DNA of 64,000 nucleotides from Alistipes sp. dk3624 (GCF_009557455.1 NZ_CP045651.1:930001-994000); one strand, 5' to 3'. Numbered from the stretch's first letter, positions 11,418 through 20,037 are shown. Numbers and translations are program-made. The notes: a model not told the origin generated them from the sequence alone.

Positions 11418-12518
11418 ATGGACAACGAAAAAATATACCGCAAGGCGCTCGCCCTCGAACCGCTGACCGCCGGCGAGGCGATGCGGCTGTACGACACCGC
11501 CCCGACCGGCGAGTTGACGTTACTCGCATGGGAACTGCGCCAAAAGCAGGTTCCGGGCGACGTGGTAACGTGGCAAATCGACCGCAATGTCAACATCACG
11601 AACGTCTGCATTTCGGGTTGTAAATTCTGCAATTTTCACTGCAAGCCGCACCAGACCGAACGGGCCTACGTCACCACGATCGAACAGTATGCCCAAAAAA
11701 TCGAGGAAACCCTCGCGCTGGGCGGCGACCAACTGTTGTTGCAGGGCGGCCTGCACCCGAAACTGGGGATCGATTTTTACGAAAACCTGTTCCGGGAGCT
11801 GAAAACGCGCTATCCGCAGATCCGACTGCATGCGCTCGGCGCGCCCGAAGTATTCCACATCGCCCGGATCAGCGGGCTGGACACGGAAACGACGCTGCGA
11901 CGGCTGGTCGACGCGGGACTCGACTCGCTGCCCGGAGCCGGAGCCGAAATCCTCGACAACGGGGTGCGGCGGACTATCTCGCCCGGCAAGCCGAACGCCG
12001 ACCAATGGCTCGACGTCATGCGCACCGCGCACCGCCTCGGCCTGGCGACCTCGGCAACGATGATGTACGGGCACGTAGAAACGCCGCGGCAACGCATCGA
12101 ACACCTGATCCGAATCCGCGACCTGCAGGCCGAATGTCCGGCCGGAAACTACGGATTCATCGCCTTCATCCCGTGGATCTTCCGCGCGAGCGGAACGCAG
12201 CTCGAACGCGAGGGCGTAAGCGCCCGGTTCGTTCCGCTCGAATACCTACGGATCATCGCGATCAGCCGCATCGTCCTGCACAACATCCGCAATATACAGG
12301 CTTCGTGGCTGACGGTCGGCAAAGCGACCGCGCAAATGGCGCTGCACGGCGGCGCCAACGATATGGGATCGATCATGATCGAAGAAAACGTCGTCTCGTC
12401 GGCCGGCGCGCACAATCGTTTCGACGCGCAGGGTATCCGGCAGGCGATCCGAGAGGCGGGCTTCGTGCCGCGCCTGCGCAACCAGTTATACGAATTCCGG
12501 GACGAACCGTCCGCATAG
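11418..12518 (+). CDS. mqnC: Cyclic dehypoxanthinyl futalosine synthase MqnC
   Basis: Radical-SAM enzyme of the futalosine pathway that cyclises dehypoxanthine futalosine on the way to menaquinone. The 366-residue protein has the cluster motif CISGCKFC (C64, C68, C71), the glycine-rich QLLLQGGLHP, and the segment SLPGAGAEILDNGVRRTISP. The last is characteristic of MqnC rather than of MqnE, which carries an SAEIF-type motif there. TSATMMYGHVETPRQRIEHL and FIAFIPWIF also agree. Its presence says that menaquinone is made by the futalosine route, not the classical MenF-D pathway. No other mqn gene is in the window. Confidence 0.92.
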   Translation: MDNEKIYRKALALEPLTAGEAMRLYDTAPTGELTLLAWELRQKQVPGDVVTWQIDRNVNITNVCISGCKFCNFHCKPHQTERAYVTTIEQYAQKIEETLALGGDQLLLQGGLHPKLGIDFYENLFRELKTRYPQIRLHALGAPEVFHIARISGLDTETTLRRLVDAGLDSLPGAGAEILDNGVRRTISPGKPNADQWLDVMRTAHRLGLATSATMMYGHVETPRQRIEHLIRIRDLQAECPAGNYGFIAFIPWIFRASGTQLEREGVSARFVPLEYLRIIAISRIVLHNIRNIQASWLTVGKATAQMALHGGANDMGSIMIEENVVSSAGAHNRFDAQGIRQAIREAGFVPRLRNQLYEFRDEPSA

Positions 12519-12650
12519 GAACACCCGGAACGGGCCAAGTTATTCTGTACACGGGACTTTTCCGAAACATTCCGACAATCCCGCCGCGATTTAGCACAAT
12601 ATTTGCACGAACCGTTTCCAAACCGTCATTAATCACTAAAACGCAAAACG

Positions 12651-13163
12651 ATGAAACAGGTAAGTGCAGAGGTGCTAAACCTCGATGTTCAGAAACTGAT
12701 CGAAATGCTTAACGCCGCCCTGTGCGAAGAGTGGCTGGCCTACTACCAATATTGGGTAGGCGCGCGCGTCACGGAAGGCCCGATGCGCAGCGAAATCGAA
12801 TCGGAAATGCTCAAGCATGCCGACGAAGAACTGTCGCACGCCGTCAAACTGATCGATCGGATCATCCAGCTCGGCGGCACGCCCGTGCTCAGTCCCGACC
12901 AATGGATGAAAATGGCCCGGTGCAAATACGAAGCGCCGACCGACCCGTACATCGAAACCGTTCTCGAACAGAATCTGCGCGGCGAACGCTGTGCAATCAA
13001 GCGCTACCAGGACATCGCCGACTTTACGAGCGGGATCGACTATACAACCGCCAAAATGGCCGTCGAAATCCTCGAAGACGAACTGGAACACGAGCAAGAC
13101 ATCATCTCGTTCCAGCGCGACATCACTTCGCTGAAAAAGACGCTCGACAAAATGATGAAATAA
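12651..13163 (+). CDS. DpsL-like ferritin-fold protein
   Basis: Ferritin-like four-helix protein of 170 residues. Metal ligands of a di-iron site are visible in CEEWLAYYQYW, HADEELSHAVKLIDR, LRGERCAIKRYQDIA and LEDELEHEQDII. Two cysteines (in MARCKYE and GERCAIKR) lie where the DPS-like bacterioferritin of Bacteroides fragilis (DpsL, or thioferritin) has its conserved pair, and the overall pattern LIEMLN...EEWLAYYQYW...GPMRSEIE fits that group from memory. Such proteins store iron and detoxify peroxide. It is monocistronic, ended by a 15-bp perfect hairpin. A separate classical ferritin is encoded at 31552-32061. Confidence 0.85.
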   Translation: MKQVSAEVLNLDVQKLIEMLNAALCEEWLAYYQYWVGARVTEGPMRSEIESEMLKHADEELSHAVKLIDRIIQLGGTPVLSPDQWMKMARCKYEAPTDPYIETVLEQNLRGERCAIKRYQDIADFTSGIDYTTAKMAVEILEDELEHEQDIISFQRDITSLKKTLDKMMK

Positions 13164-13183
13164 AACAACCCGGTTACGGACAT

Positions 13184-13218
13184 AAGAGGGAATCCCGCTA
13201 TTTGCGGGATTCCCTCTT
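13184..13218 (+). terminator. Intrinsic terminator after the DpsL-like gene
   Basis: A perfect 15-bp stem (AAGAGGGAATCCCGC with its complement) encloses a 5-nt loop. The T-run is short, as is common in this genome. Confidence 0.8.
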
Positions 13219-13256
13219 ATGTTGCCGAAACTGCGGCGCGGCCCGGAAAAATTTCC

Positions 13257-13264
13257 TAAATTTG
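13257..13264 (+). promoter_or_regulatory. -7 element of the Spx/ArsC-like gene
   Basis: TAAATTTG matches TAnnTTTG, 27 nt before the ATG at 13292. Confidence 0.6.
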
Positions 13265-13291
13265 TCCGTACTTCAAAAAAAACGGAACGTC

Positions 13292-13654
13292 ATGAAATAC
13301 CTGTTTCTTCACTATCCAAAGTGCGGCACCTGCATCAAAGCCGCCAAATGGCTGCGGGCGAACGGCATCGACGTCGAAGCGCGCGACATCACGCTGCAAA
13401 ACCCGACCGCGCAGGAACTCTCCGCATGGATTCCCGCCAGCGGACTGCCGATCCGGAAATTCTTCAACACCAGCGGGCTGAAATACAGGGAACTGAACCT
13501 GAAAGAAAAAATGGAAACAGCAACCCGCGAAGAGTTGCTGTCCGTACTCGCCTCCGACGGCAAGCTGGTCAAACGCCCGTTGTTGGTCGCCGCAGACTTC
13601 GTGCTGGTCGGCTTCGACGAAACCGCATGGCGGCAACGGCTGGCGGTACGCTAA
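13292..13654 (+). CDS. ArsC/Spx/MgsR family protein
   Basis: Thioredoxin-fold protein of 120 residues from the ArsC/Spx superfamily. The N-terminal YPKCGTCIKAAKWL gives a CxxC pair (C11, C14), as in Spx and YffB/MgsR-like proteins; glutaredoxin-dependent arsenate reductases carry a single N-terminal Cys. The later IRKFFNTSG (with the conserved FNTSG) and VKRPLLV (KRP) are family motifs. It could be a redox sensor or a reductase, and sequence alone does not decide between them. It converges on ribH with only 15 nt between the stop codons and no visible hairpin. Confidence 0.85.
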   Translation: MKYLFLHYPKCGTCIKAAKWLRANGIDVEARDITLQNPTAQELSAWIPASGLPIRKFFNTSGLKYRELNLKEKMETATREELLSVLASDGKLVKRPLLVAADFVLVGFDETAWRQRLAVR

Positions 13655-13669
13655 AAACCTTCAGGCTGA

Positions 13670-14194
13670 TTAGTTGATCTTCTTTCGGTCGGCTTCGGTC
13701 TCTTCGGGCTCCATCTCTATCTGCAAAGCGATCATCTTGATGACCGCAGCGGCGGCTTCGTCCCCCTTGTTGCCGTACTTTCCACCGGCACGGTCGATGG
13801 CCTGCTGCAAATTCTCAGTCGTCAGCACCCCGAAGGCCACCGGCATGTTCCACGACAGCATCAACTGCGTAACGCCCTGCGTAACGCCCTGGCACACATA
13901 ATCGAAATGCCGCGTCTCGCCCTGGATCACGCAGCCCAGCACGATCACGCCGTCCACATCGGTGTACTCGGCGAAAAACTGCGCTCCGAGGGAAAGTTCG
14001 AACGTCCCGGGGACGCGTTTCACTTCGATATTCTGTTCGTCGCACCCGGCGTTTTTCAACGTACGCACCGCTCCTTCGAGCAACGCGCCGGTGATCTGCT
14101 CGTTCCACTCCGACACCACGATGCCGATCCTCATATCCGCCGCCGAGGGCAGTTCCGTTCCTATTTCCGACAAATTTTTATGAATCGTCGCCAT
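13670..14194 (-). CDS. ribH: 6,7-dimethyl-8-ribityllumazine synthase
   Basis: Penultimate riboflavin enzyme, condensing the ribityl-diaminouracil with dihydroxybutanone phosphate; family members assemble into pentamers or 60-mers. The 174-residue protein shows [16 protein letters not shown] at the substrate site, [34 protein letters not shown] with the catalytic His, and [20 protein letters not shown]. The N-terminal 20 or so residues are an extension without motif. It lies downstream of a TPR-protein gene on the same strand, separated by 78 nt that contain a terminator-like hairpin. No FMN riboswitch is seen. Confidence 0.95.
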   Translation of the reverse strand: MATIHKNLSEIGTELPSAADMRIGIVVSEWNEQITGALLEGAVRTLKNAGCDEQNIEVKRVPGTFELSLGAQFFAEYTDVDGVIVLGCVIQGETRHFDYVCQGVTQGVTQLMLSWNMPVAFGVLTTENLQQAIDRAGGKYGNKGDEAAAAVIKMIALQIEMEPEETEADRKKIN

Positions 14195-14216
14195 ATCTTT
14201 TATTTATAGTTTAAGT

Positions 14217-14249
14217 CAAAAAAGGTTGCCGTACAACACAGCAACCTTT
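14217..14249 (-). terminator. Terminator-like hairpin between the TPR gene and ribH
   Basis: AAAGGTTGC (14221-14229) pairs with GCAACCTTT (14241-14249). On the minus strand the stem is followed by a T5 run. It would end most TPR-gene transcripts, leaving ribH on partial read-through or on its own unseen promoter. Confidence 0.65.
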
Positions 14250-14272
14250 CGGTTTATGGATTCCGTAAACGG

Positions 14273-14971
14273 TTACTGCTGCTGAATTCGCCCGATGTAT
14301 TTCTGAATATCGCGGGCCTCCATGCTGGTCGGATAATCGACCTCGACCGCCTCGTACGCCGCGAGCGCCTTGGCATTGTCGCCGAGCTTTTCGTACACTT
14401 CGCCGGCTTTTTTCAGGTAGTAAGGCGCCGTAAGCGGATCGCTGCTCGTGGCGACGGCTTTTTCATACGACTTGGCAGCCTCGGCGTAATCGCCCATCTG
14501 GACATAAACGTCGCCCCGCAGTCCGTAGTTCTGCGCGGCCAGCAAAGCGGACGGCACGTCGTCGGTCGAGCCTTTGTACTGAGTCAGGTAGTCCAGCGCT
14601 TCCTGGTACTGTCCCAGGCGCAGGTAGCAGATTCCGGCGTAATGCCTGGCTACGTTGCCCGTTCCGGTCGAACCGTATTTTTCGATCACCTGCAGGAAAC
14701 CGGCGAAATTACCGTCCCCGTTCAGCGCCAGTTTGAACGAATCCTGGGCGAACTGCTGCTCGGCGGCGAACATCATCGCCGAAGCCTTCTCCATCCGAGG
14801 AACGGCGACCAGGTATTTATATCCGAAGAAACCTCCCACCACGATGATAACGACTCCCAAAGCGGTCAGCAGCGACCGGCTGTTTCGCATGATAAAAGCC
14901 TCGACGCGACCGATCGCCGATGCGATGGCTACCTCGGGATCTTTTTCGGCCTGCGGTTTGTTTTGTACCAT
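14273..14971 (-). CDS. TPR-repeat membrane-anchored protein (YfgM-like)
   Basis: Tetratricopeptide-repeat protein of 232 residues. A cytoplasmic N terminus is followed by one transmembrane helix (about residues 35-55, LLTALGVVIIVVGGFFGYKYL). The TPR units begin around residue 95, including HYAGICYLRLGQYQEALDYL, NYGLRGDVYVQMGDYAEAAKSY and AGEVYEKLGDNAKALAAYEA. The layout of one helix plus periplasmic TPRs resembles E. coli YfgM, an ancillary SecYEG/chaperone factor, and BamD-like scaffolds, but a specific role is not shown. A -7 element lies 40 nt upstream. It precedes ribH. Confidence 0.85.
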   Translation of the reverse strand: MVQNKPQAEKDPEVAIASAIGRVEAFIMRNSRSLLTALGVVIIVVGGFFGYKYLVAVPRMEKASAMMFAAEQQFAQDSFKLALNGDGNFAGFLQVIEKYGSTGTGNVARHYAGICYLRLGQYQEALDYLTQYKGSTDDVPSALLAAQNYGLRGDVYVQMGDYAEAAKSYEKAVATSSDPLTAPYYLKKAGEVYEKLGDNAKALAAYEAVEVDYPTSMEARDIQKYIGRIQQQ

Positions 14972-15010
14972 AATCGATTCAAAAATTAAAATTTACATAC
15001 TTACGAAATG

Positions 15011-15018
15011 CAAAAGTA
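15011..15018 (-). promoter_or_regulatory. -7 element of the TPR-protein gene
   Basis: The complement reads TACTTTTG (TAnnTTTG), 40 nt before the ATG at 14971. Confidence 0.6.
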
Positions 15019-15155
15019 ACCTTTTTTAGGGAAATTAAAACTATTTCAGCATCTTTTTTATCTTTGCCCGCCTCCGGAGCGACGCCCGCAAAATCCTTCC
15101 GTCGGCATCCGGGAAGCAAAAAACCGCGCGCCGCGGAATATTCCCGAAAATTAAG

Positions 15156-15163
15156 TATCTTTG
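15156..15163 (+). promoter_or_regulatory. -7 element of recF
   Basis: TATCTTTG matches TAnnTTTG, 19 nt before the recF ATG. Confidence 0.6.
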
Positions 15164-15182
15164 GGAACGTAAAAACAACCTT

Positions 15183-16283
15183 ATGCACCTCCACAAACTG
15201 TCGCTGATCGACTTCAAGAACATTGCGGAAGCCCATATCGAGCTTTCGCCGCAGATCAACTGTCTGGTAGGCGACAACGGAACCGGCAAAACCAACCTGC
15301 TCGACGCCGTACATTACCTGTCGGTCGGTAAAAGCGGATTCAATTTTGCCGATTCGCAGTGCATACGCCACGGTGCGGACGCATTTTTGATCGACGGCGT
15401 TTACCGGACGTCCGAAGATCGCAGCGAGCACATCGTTTGCTCGTACAAAAAAAATTCTCAGAAAAAGTTGTGCCGCGGCGGGAAGGAGTACGAAAAGCTG
15501 TCCGATCACTTCGGACTGATCCCGCTGGTGATGGTCACCCCGTCGGACACCGCGCTGATCAACGAATCGGGCGAGGAGCGGCGCAGGTACATGAACAGTC
15601 TCATTTCGCAGCTCGACCGGAAATACCTCGCGACATTGGTGCGGTACAACCACCTGCTCGCCGAACGGAACAAACTGCTCAAGGCGCAGCAAACGCCGAA
15701 CTTTTCCGAAATAATGGAAGTGATCGATCTACAGATGGCGGCTCTCGGAACGGATATCAACGCAAGGCGCAAACAACTGATTGACGAACTGGCGCCGCAC
15801 GTAGCGCGATATTACGCCGCACTGTCCGGCGACCGAGAACAAATCAAACTGAAATACCGGTCGGAACTGAACCAACTGCCGTTCGATGAAATCTTGCGCG
15901 ATGCGCAGCCACAAGACCGGGCGAACCAATACACTACGCGCGGCGTGCACCGTGACGACCTACGTATGACCCTCGGCGACTATACGTTGCGCAAATACGG
16001 TTCCCAGGGACAACAGAAGTCGTTTCTCATCGCGCTGAAGTTGGCCCAGTTCGATCTGATAGCCGGCCACAGTCCGGTTCGGCCGATCCTGCTGCTGGAC
16101 GACATCTTCGACAAGCTCGACATGCAGCGCGTCGAACAGTTGATCCGCATCGTGACCAGCGAACGTTTCGGTCAGATCTTCATTACCGACTGCAACAAAG
16201 TCCGGCTCGAAAACGTACTGCACAGCAACGGATGCCGGTACACCCTGTTCAACGTAACCGACGGCGAAATCCGAACGGCATGA
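15183..16283 (+). CDS. recF: DNA replication/repair protein RecF
   Basis: SMC-like ATPase (366 aa) that loads RecA at gapped DNA together with RecO and RecR. Walker A is GDNGTGKTN (about residues 30-38). The ABC signature lies in KYGSQGQQKSFLIALKLAQF, and Walker B is PILLLDDIFDKLD. The N-terminal LHKLSLIDFKNIAEAHIEL is typical. The stop codon overlaps the ATG of the DUF721 gene (ATGA), so the pair is translationally coupled. Confidence 0.96.
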   Translation: MHLHKLSLIDFKNIAEAHIELSPQINCLVGDNGTGKTNLLDAVHYLSVGKSGFNFADSQCIRHGADAFLIDGVYRTSEDRSEHIVCSYKKNSQKKLCRGGKEYEKLSDHFGLIPLVMVTPSDTALINESGEERRRYMNSLISQLDRKYLATLVRYNHLLAERNKLLKAQQTPNFSEIMEVIDLQMAALGTDINARRKQLIDELAPHVARYYAALSGDREQIKLKYRSELNQLPFDEILRDAQPQDRANQYTTRGVHRDDLRMTLGDYTLRKYGSQGQQKSFLIALKLAQFDLIAGHSPVRPILLLDDIFDKLDMQRVEQLIRIVTSERFGQIFITDCNKVRLENVLHSNGCRYTLFNVTDGEIRTA

Positions 16284-16576
16284 GAAGACGCGACCCGATC
16301 CGGATAGGCGATGCGCTGAACGATTTTTTCACGTCCACGCCGACGATCGCCCGCAAAATAGCCGAAGCGCGGATTCCGGACGTGTGGCCGCGCGTGGTCG
16401 GAGACATCGTCGCATCGTATACCGTCCGGCTCGAGATCAAGACGGGCGGACGGTTGTTCGTCTACCTCAGTTCGTCAGTCGTCCGCAACGAGATCTTCAT
16501 GCAGCGCGCGGCGCTCAAAGAGGCGATCAACCGGGCCGTCGGCAGCGACATCCTGACGACGATCATCGTCAAATAG
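16280..16576 (+). CDS. DUF721 (DciA-like) protein
   Basis: Small protein of 98 residues containing the DUF721/DciA domain (WPRVVGDIVASYTVRLEIKT, then a strand-rich RLFVYLSSSVVRNEIFMQRA). DciA is the ancestral helicase loader or operator that interacts with DnaB in bacteria lacking DnaC/DnaI, so a role in replication initiation is plausible here. The start at 16280 is favoured because it overlaps the recF stop as ATGA; the reading frame is open further upstream but runs into recF. Neighbourhood with recF supports a replication job. Confidence 0.85.
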   Translation: MRRRDPIRIGDALNDFFTSTPTIARKIAEARIPDVWPRVVGDIVASYTVRLEIKTGGRLFVYLSSSVVRNEIFMQRAALKEAINRAVGSDILTTIIVK

Positions 16577-16616
16577 CCGCCGCGAAATTCCGCCGCCCCT
16601 TTTCAAAGAAACCGAT

Positions 16617-16648
16617 AAAAAACCGGGAAGCGTTTACACGCTTCCCGG
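16617..16648 (-). terminator. Intrinsic terminator of the FKBP gene
   Basis: CCGGGAAGCG and CGCTTCCCGG form a 10-bp stem with a 6-nt loop. On the minus strand it is followed by T6. It lies between convergent genes. Confidence 0.8.
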
Positions 16649-16671
16649 ATCTCTCTGCTCGGAGCGAAAAA

Positions 16672-17367
16672 TTATTTCGTAGCCGAATCCGCAGGAATCA
16701 CGTCGATCAGATCGACTTCATAGTACAATGCCGAGTTGGCGGGAATCATCTGACCGCGGCCCTGTTTGCCGTAAGCCAGTTCGGACGGCAGCCACAGTTT
16801 GATTTTGCCGCCTTTGCCTACCAACTGCATACCTTCGGCCCAACCCGGGATTACGCCCTTCAACGTAATGTTGGCGGTATCCTTGCTGTCATAGGTATTC
16901 TGCAGATCCTTTCCTTTGCGGTCGGTCATCTTGTAGAGTACGCGTACGGTCGAAGCCGAATCGGGTTTCACGCTCTCGTCACCCATTTCAACGATCTCGT
17001 ACAGCAGGCCCGAAGCGGTCTTCTTCACGTTGCTTCCTTTTTCGGCTTCGGCGATGAATTCCGCGCTGGCGATACTGTCTTTACGGGGTTTAACCACCGT
17101 GTAGTATTCGCGCATAAAGTTATAGGCGGCCTCCTTGCTCATCACGGAAGTATCGCTCTTGGCAACGTCCTGCATCGCTTTTGCGATCACCGCCAGATTC
17201 AGGTTGGCGTCCAACATCGTATCCATGTTCTGGATATAGCTGCCCATATCCAGGCCCATAGCATAGGCCAGCGAATCTTCGGTCGATTTGAGGCTGCCTC
17301 CGCCGGTCGAGGTGCAGGCGCCGAGGAAAAGGGCGGCTACACCGCTTAAAATAACAACTTTTTTCAT
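16672..17367 (-). CDS. FKBP-type peptidyl-prolyl isomerase, lipoprotein
   Basis: Lipid-anchored periplasmic foldase of 231 residues that catalyses proline cis-trans isomerisation. The signal peptide ends in FLGAC (lipobox). An N-terminal FkpA-like helical region (about 30-125, SLAYAMGLDMGSYIQNMD) probably mediates dimerisation and chaperone activity. The C-terminal FKBP domain contains VRVLYKMTDRKGKDLQNTYD, LKGVIPGWAEGMQLVGKGGK, and LPSELAYGKQGRGQMIPANS, and ends with LYYEVDLIDV. The key aromatic and Asp positions of the active site appear present. It is preceded by its own -7 element at 17444-17451. Confidence 0.92.
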   Translation of the reverse strand: MKKVVILSGVAALFLGACTSTGGGSLKSTEDSLAYAMGLDMGSYIQNMDTMLDANLNLAVIAKAMQDVAKSDTSVMSKEAAYNFMREYYTVVKPRKDSIASAEFIAEAEKGSNVKKTASGLLYEIVEMGDESVKPDSASTVRVLYKMTDRKGKDLQNTYDSKDTANITLKGVIPGWAEGMQLVGKGGKIKLWLPSELAYGKQGRGQMIPANSALYYEVDLIDVIPADSATK

Positions 17368-17443
17368 TTTTTTAGAACTATAAATTAATAATCAGAATCG
17401 TCTTCAAAACCGTGCCACGTTTTCAGTAGCCGTATACGAGTCG

Positions 17444-17451
17444 CAAACTTA
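17444..17451 (-). promoter_or_regulatory. -7 element of the FKBP gene
   Basis: The complement reads TAAGTTTG (TAnnTTTG), about 77 nt before the ATG. It lies in the 137-nt gap after nhaA, so the gene is probably transcribed on its own. Confidence 0.55.
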
Positions 17452-17504
17452 AACAAATTCAGCGAATAATGCACCATTTTCGCCGCATTTTCGGGCAAAT
17501 ATTT

Positions 17505-18860
17505 TCAATCTTCCGGATTTTCCTTCCGTTTCACCATCGTGCGGGTAAAAACGAACCCGACGATCACGGCGGCCAGCGACGCCACCAGAATCGCGATTTT
17601 GCCGTTACTCACCGTCGCCGGATCGGCAAAGGCCAGGTTATTGATAAAAATCGACATCGTAAATCCGATCCCGGCCAGGCACGAAACGCCGAAAACCCCG
17701 GCCCAGGTAGCTCCCTGCGGCAATTCTCCCCATTTCAGCCATACGACCAGCCGGCTGAACAGAAATACGCCCAGCGGCTTGCCGACCACCAATCCGAAAA
17801 AGATTCCCATCCCCAGCGGCTCCAACAGCACGCGCAAGTCGCCGAATCCGCTGATCGCGACCCCGGCGTTGGCCAGCGCAAAAACGGGCATAATAAAAAA
17901 GGAGACGACGTGGTGCAGCGCATATTCCAGCCGTTGCGACGGGCTGATCGCATTGGTCGCCACCAAGCGCACCATCTCGATGTCTTCGAGCTGTTTGCGG
18001 TTCGACAGCACCTGCACTCCTTCGCGGTCGTGCCGGCGGAACGAACGCAGGTAATACCGCGTCTTGTAGGAAAAATAACGTTTCGTAAAACGGGGCGTAG
18101 ACGGAATCGTCAGCGCGATCAGCACGCCGGCGATCGTCGCATGAATCCCCGAATACAGAAACAGAATCCACATCACGATACTGAGAATCAGGTAATAGCG
18201 CATCTTGTAAACATTCAGCCGCTTCAGCAGGATCATGAAGACGAACACGACGGCCGCCGCCACGAGCATTCCGACCTGGATGTCGGTCGAATAGAAAACG
18301 GCGATCACCAGGATGCCGCCGAGGTCGTCGACTACGGCCAGCGCCATCAGGAACACCTTCAGCGAAACCGGAACCCGGTTGCCGAGTAGCGACAGGATGC
18401 CGATCGCGAATGCGATGTCGGTTGCCATCGGGATCCCCCACCCCGACAGGAAATCGCCGCTCCGGTTGATCAGCACGTAAATCAGCGCAGGCACCGCCAT
18501 GCCTCCGATCGCCGCCGCCACCGGAAGCGCGGCGCGGCGCACCCCGGAAAGTTGGCCGGCGATGATCTCGCGTTTGATTTCCAAGCCGACATAGAAAAAG
18601 AAAATAACCATCAACCCGTCGTTGATCCACGCTTCGAGCGGCTTGCTGAGCCGGAAATGGTCGAACCCGACGGTCAGATGGCTCTCAAGCAGGTGGTGAT
18701 AGACCCCGGCGGTTTGCGGAATGTTGGCCAGAATCAGGGCCAACACCGCGAACGCGACCAAAATCACGCCGCCCGCCCAGGGGCTATGCATGAAACGGTG
18801 GTGCTTTTCGTGGCGGACAAAAAAATTCCGCTTGCGTCTGAAAGTAACGGCCCTCGTCAT
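17505..18860 (-). CDS. nhaA: Na+/H+ antiporter NhaA
   Basis: Electrogenic Na+/H+ antiporter of the inner membrane, 451 residues and about 12 transmembrane helices. Family signatures include GLEIKREIIAGQLSG, AADIAFA-type motif here as PMATDIAFAIGILSLLG (the conserved Asp pair for ion binding lies in MATDIAFA and ALAVVDDLGGILVIA), and GKPLGVFLFS. The C-terminal ~60 residues extend past the E. coli protein. The ATG at 18858-18860 is preferred over an in-frame TTG at 18905. The agmatinase-family gene lies 84 nt upstream on the same strand; joint action in pH homeostasis is conceivable but unproven. Confidence 0.95.
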   Translation of the reverse strand: MTRAVTFRRKRNFFVRHEKHHRFMHSPWAGGVILVAFAVLALILANIPQTAGVYHHLLESHLTVGFDHFRLSKPLEAWINDGLMVIFFFYVGLEIKREIIAGQLSGVRRAALPVAAAIGGMAVPALIYVLINRSGDFLSGWGIPMATDIAFAIGILSLLGNRVPVSLKVFLMALAVVDDLGGILVIAVFYSTDIQVGMLVAAAVVFVFMILLKRLNVYKMRYYLILSIVMWILFLYSGIHATIAGVLIALTIPSTPRFTKRYFSYKTRYYLRSFRRHDREGVQVLSNRKQLEDIEMVRLVATNAISPSQRLEYALHHVVSFFIMPVFALANAGVAISGFGDLRVLLEPLGMGIFFGLVVGKPLGVFLFSRLVVWLKWGELPQGATWAGVFGVSCLAGIGFTMSIFINNLAFADPATVSNGKIAILVASLAAVIVGFVFTRTMVKRKENPED

Positions 18861-18944
18861 AATCCGTTGTCGAATCGATAAAATAACGCCGCTGCAAAAC
18901 GGCAAAATGTCAGAGCCTTACCGCAAACAGGATACCAAAACCTC

Positions 18945-19985
18945 CTATCTGCCGCCCCGCAACGCAAAATTACACAGTTTATAGAGCATCCGCGCGCCGA
19001 CGTTGGCGTCCCAGTCATCGTCGCCGGCCGGATCGGGAGCCACCTCGCAAAGGTCGAACCCGACCACCTCGCGACCCGAAGCGGTCAGCCGGTCGAGCAG
19101 GTAAACCGCTTCGGCGAAACTCAGTCCGCCCGGAACCGGCGTTCCGGTATGCGGGCAATACTCCGGCGCGAGCCCGTCGATATCGAAACTGACGTACGCC
19201 TTTTCGGGCAGGCAGGCGATGATCCGCTCGCACACGGCATTCCAACTTTCGCCGCCGAACTTCGCGGCGGACAGCGCGTAATCGTCGAACAGGCGGACAC
19301 GCGCATCCGCCGCGGCCAGGCGCGCCTCGTCGTCGCAGAGATCGCGAACGCCCACCTGCACCAGAGCCGACACTCCGGCCGCTTCGTTCAACACATTATA
19401 CATAATGGAAGCGTGCGAATAGGTAAATCCTTCGTAAGCCCGGCGCAGGTCGGCATGAGCGTCGACATGCAGTACGCCGACGCCCGGATTACGCTCGGCC
19501 ACCGCGCGGATCAATCCGAGCGGGACGCTATGATCGCCGCCGACCAGCCCCACTTTTTTACCGGCGTCCAGCCACCGGCAGGCCTCGTCGTACACTTCCG
19601 CATTGAGTTTTGCGGAACCTTCGTTGACCCGCGCGATACGGCGGCGCACCGATTCTCCGGCCGTACCGCCCGATTCCCAGTGTTCGATCACCCGCCGAGC
19701 CTCTTCCCGCAATTTTTTACCGCGCAGTTCCAGCGTATCGCCGACCGGCAGCGTCCCGATTCCCTGCCGCCAACCGTCCGGATTGTGCAGGTCGTACAGA
19801 TCGACCTGCAACGAAGCGTCCAGGATTGCATCGGGACCGCCGGCCGTCCCCTCGCGGTAAGAGGTCGTCACGTCCCACGGAACGGACATCAGCACCAGTC
19901 GAGCCTGCTCCGGCGTAAAAGGAAGTCCGAAATAGCGCCCGTTATTCACGCCCGGAGCGTTCGGATCAAAATCTGTTTTCTCCAC
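18945..19985 (-). CDS. Agmatinase/arginase family ureohydrolase
   Basis: Binuclear-manganese hydrolase of the ureohydrolase family (agmatinase, arginase, formimidoylglutamase). The 346-residue protein has the metal motifs GLVGGDHSVPLG, VLHVDAHADLRRAYEG and SFDIDGLAPEYCPHTGTPVPGG, that is GGDH, DAHxD and DxD. The spacing and the GTPVPGGL segment favour an agmatinase-like enzyme over arginase, but substrate is uncertain. No ATG exists in the N-terminal region. The GTG at 19983-19985 (VEKTDFDPNAPG) is chosen because a -7 element at 20030-20037 puts transcription start near 20023, ruling out the longer frame from 20144. It may be cotranscribed with nhaA. Confidence 0.85.
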   Translation of the reverse strand: MEKTDFDPNAPGVNNGRYFGLPFTPEQARLVLMSVPWDVTTSYREGTAGGPDAILDASLQVDLYDLHNPDGWRQGIGTLPVGDTLELRGKKLREEARRVIEHWESGGTAGESVRRRIARVNEGSAKLNAEVYDEACRWLDAGKKVGLVGGDHSVPLGLIRAVAERNPGVGVLHVDAHADLRRAYEGFTYSHASIMYNVLNEAAGVSALVQVGVRDLCDDEARLAAADARVRLFDDYALSAAKFGGESWNAVCERIIACLPEKAYVSFDIDGLAPEYCPHTGTPVPGGLSFAEAVYLLDRLTASGREVVGFDLCEVAPDPAGDDDWDANVGARMLYKLCNFALRGGR

Positions 19986-20029
19986 GTTTTTCGAAATTAA
20001 GCGGCCCGCAAACGACCGGCCCGCACGGA

Positions 20030-20037
20030 CAAAAATA
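20030..20037 (-). promoter_or_regulatory. -7 element of the agmatinase-family gene
   Basis: The complement reads TATTTTTG (TAnnTTTG), 44 nt before the GTG start, which it helps to fix. Confidence 0.55.

Noticed and set aside
13857-13895. 12-bp tandem repeat in ribH ([11 protein letters not shown])
   Set aside because: Length equals that of normal lumazine synthases at this place, so it is not an insertion; chance similarity of adjacent codons.
17505-18905. TTG start for NhaA at 18905
   Set aside because: The 15 extra residues have no family similarity; the ATG at 18860 gives a normal N terminus.
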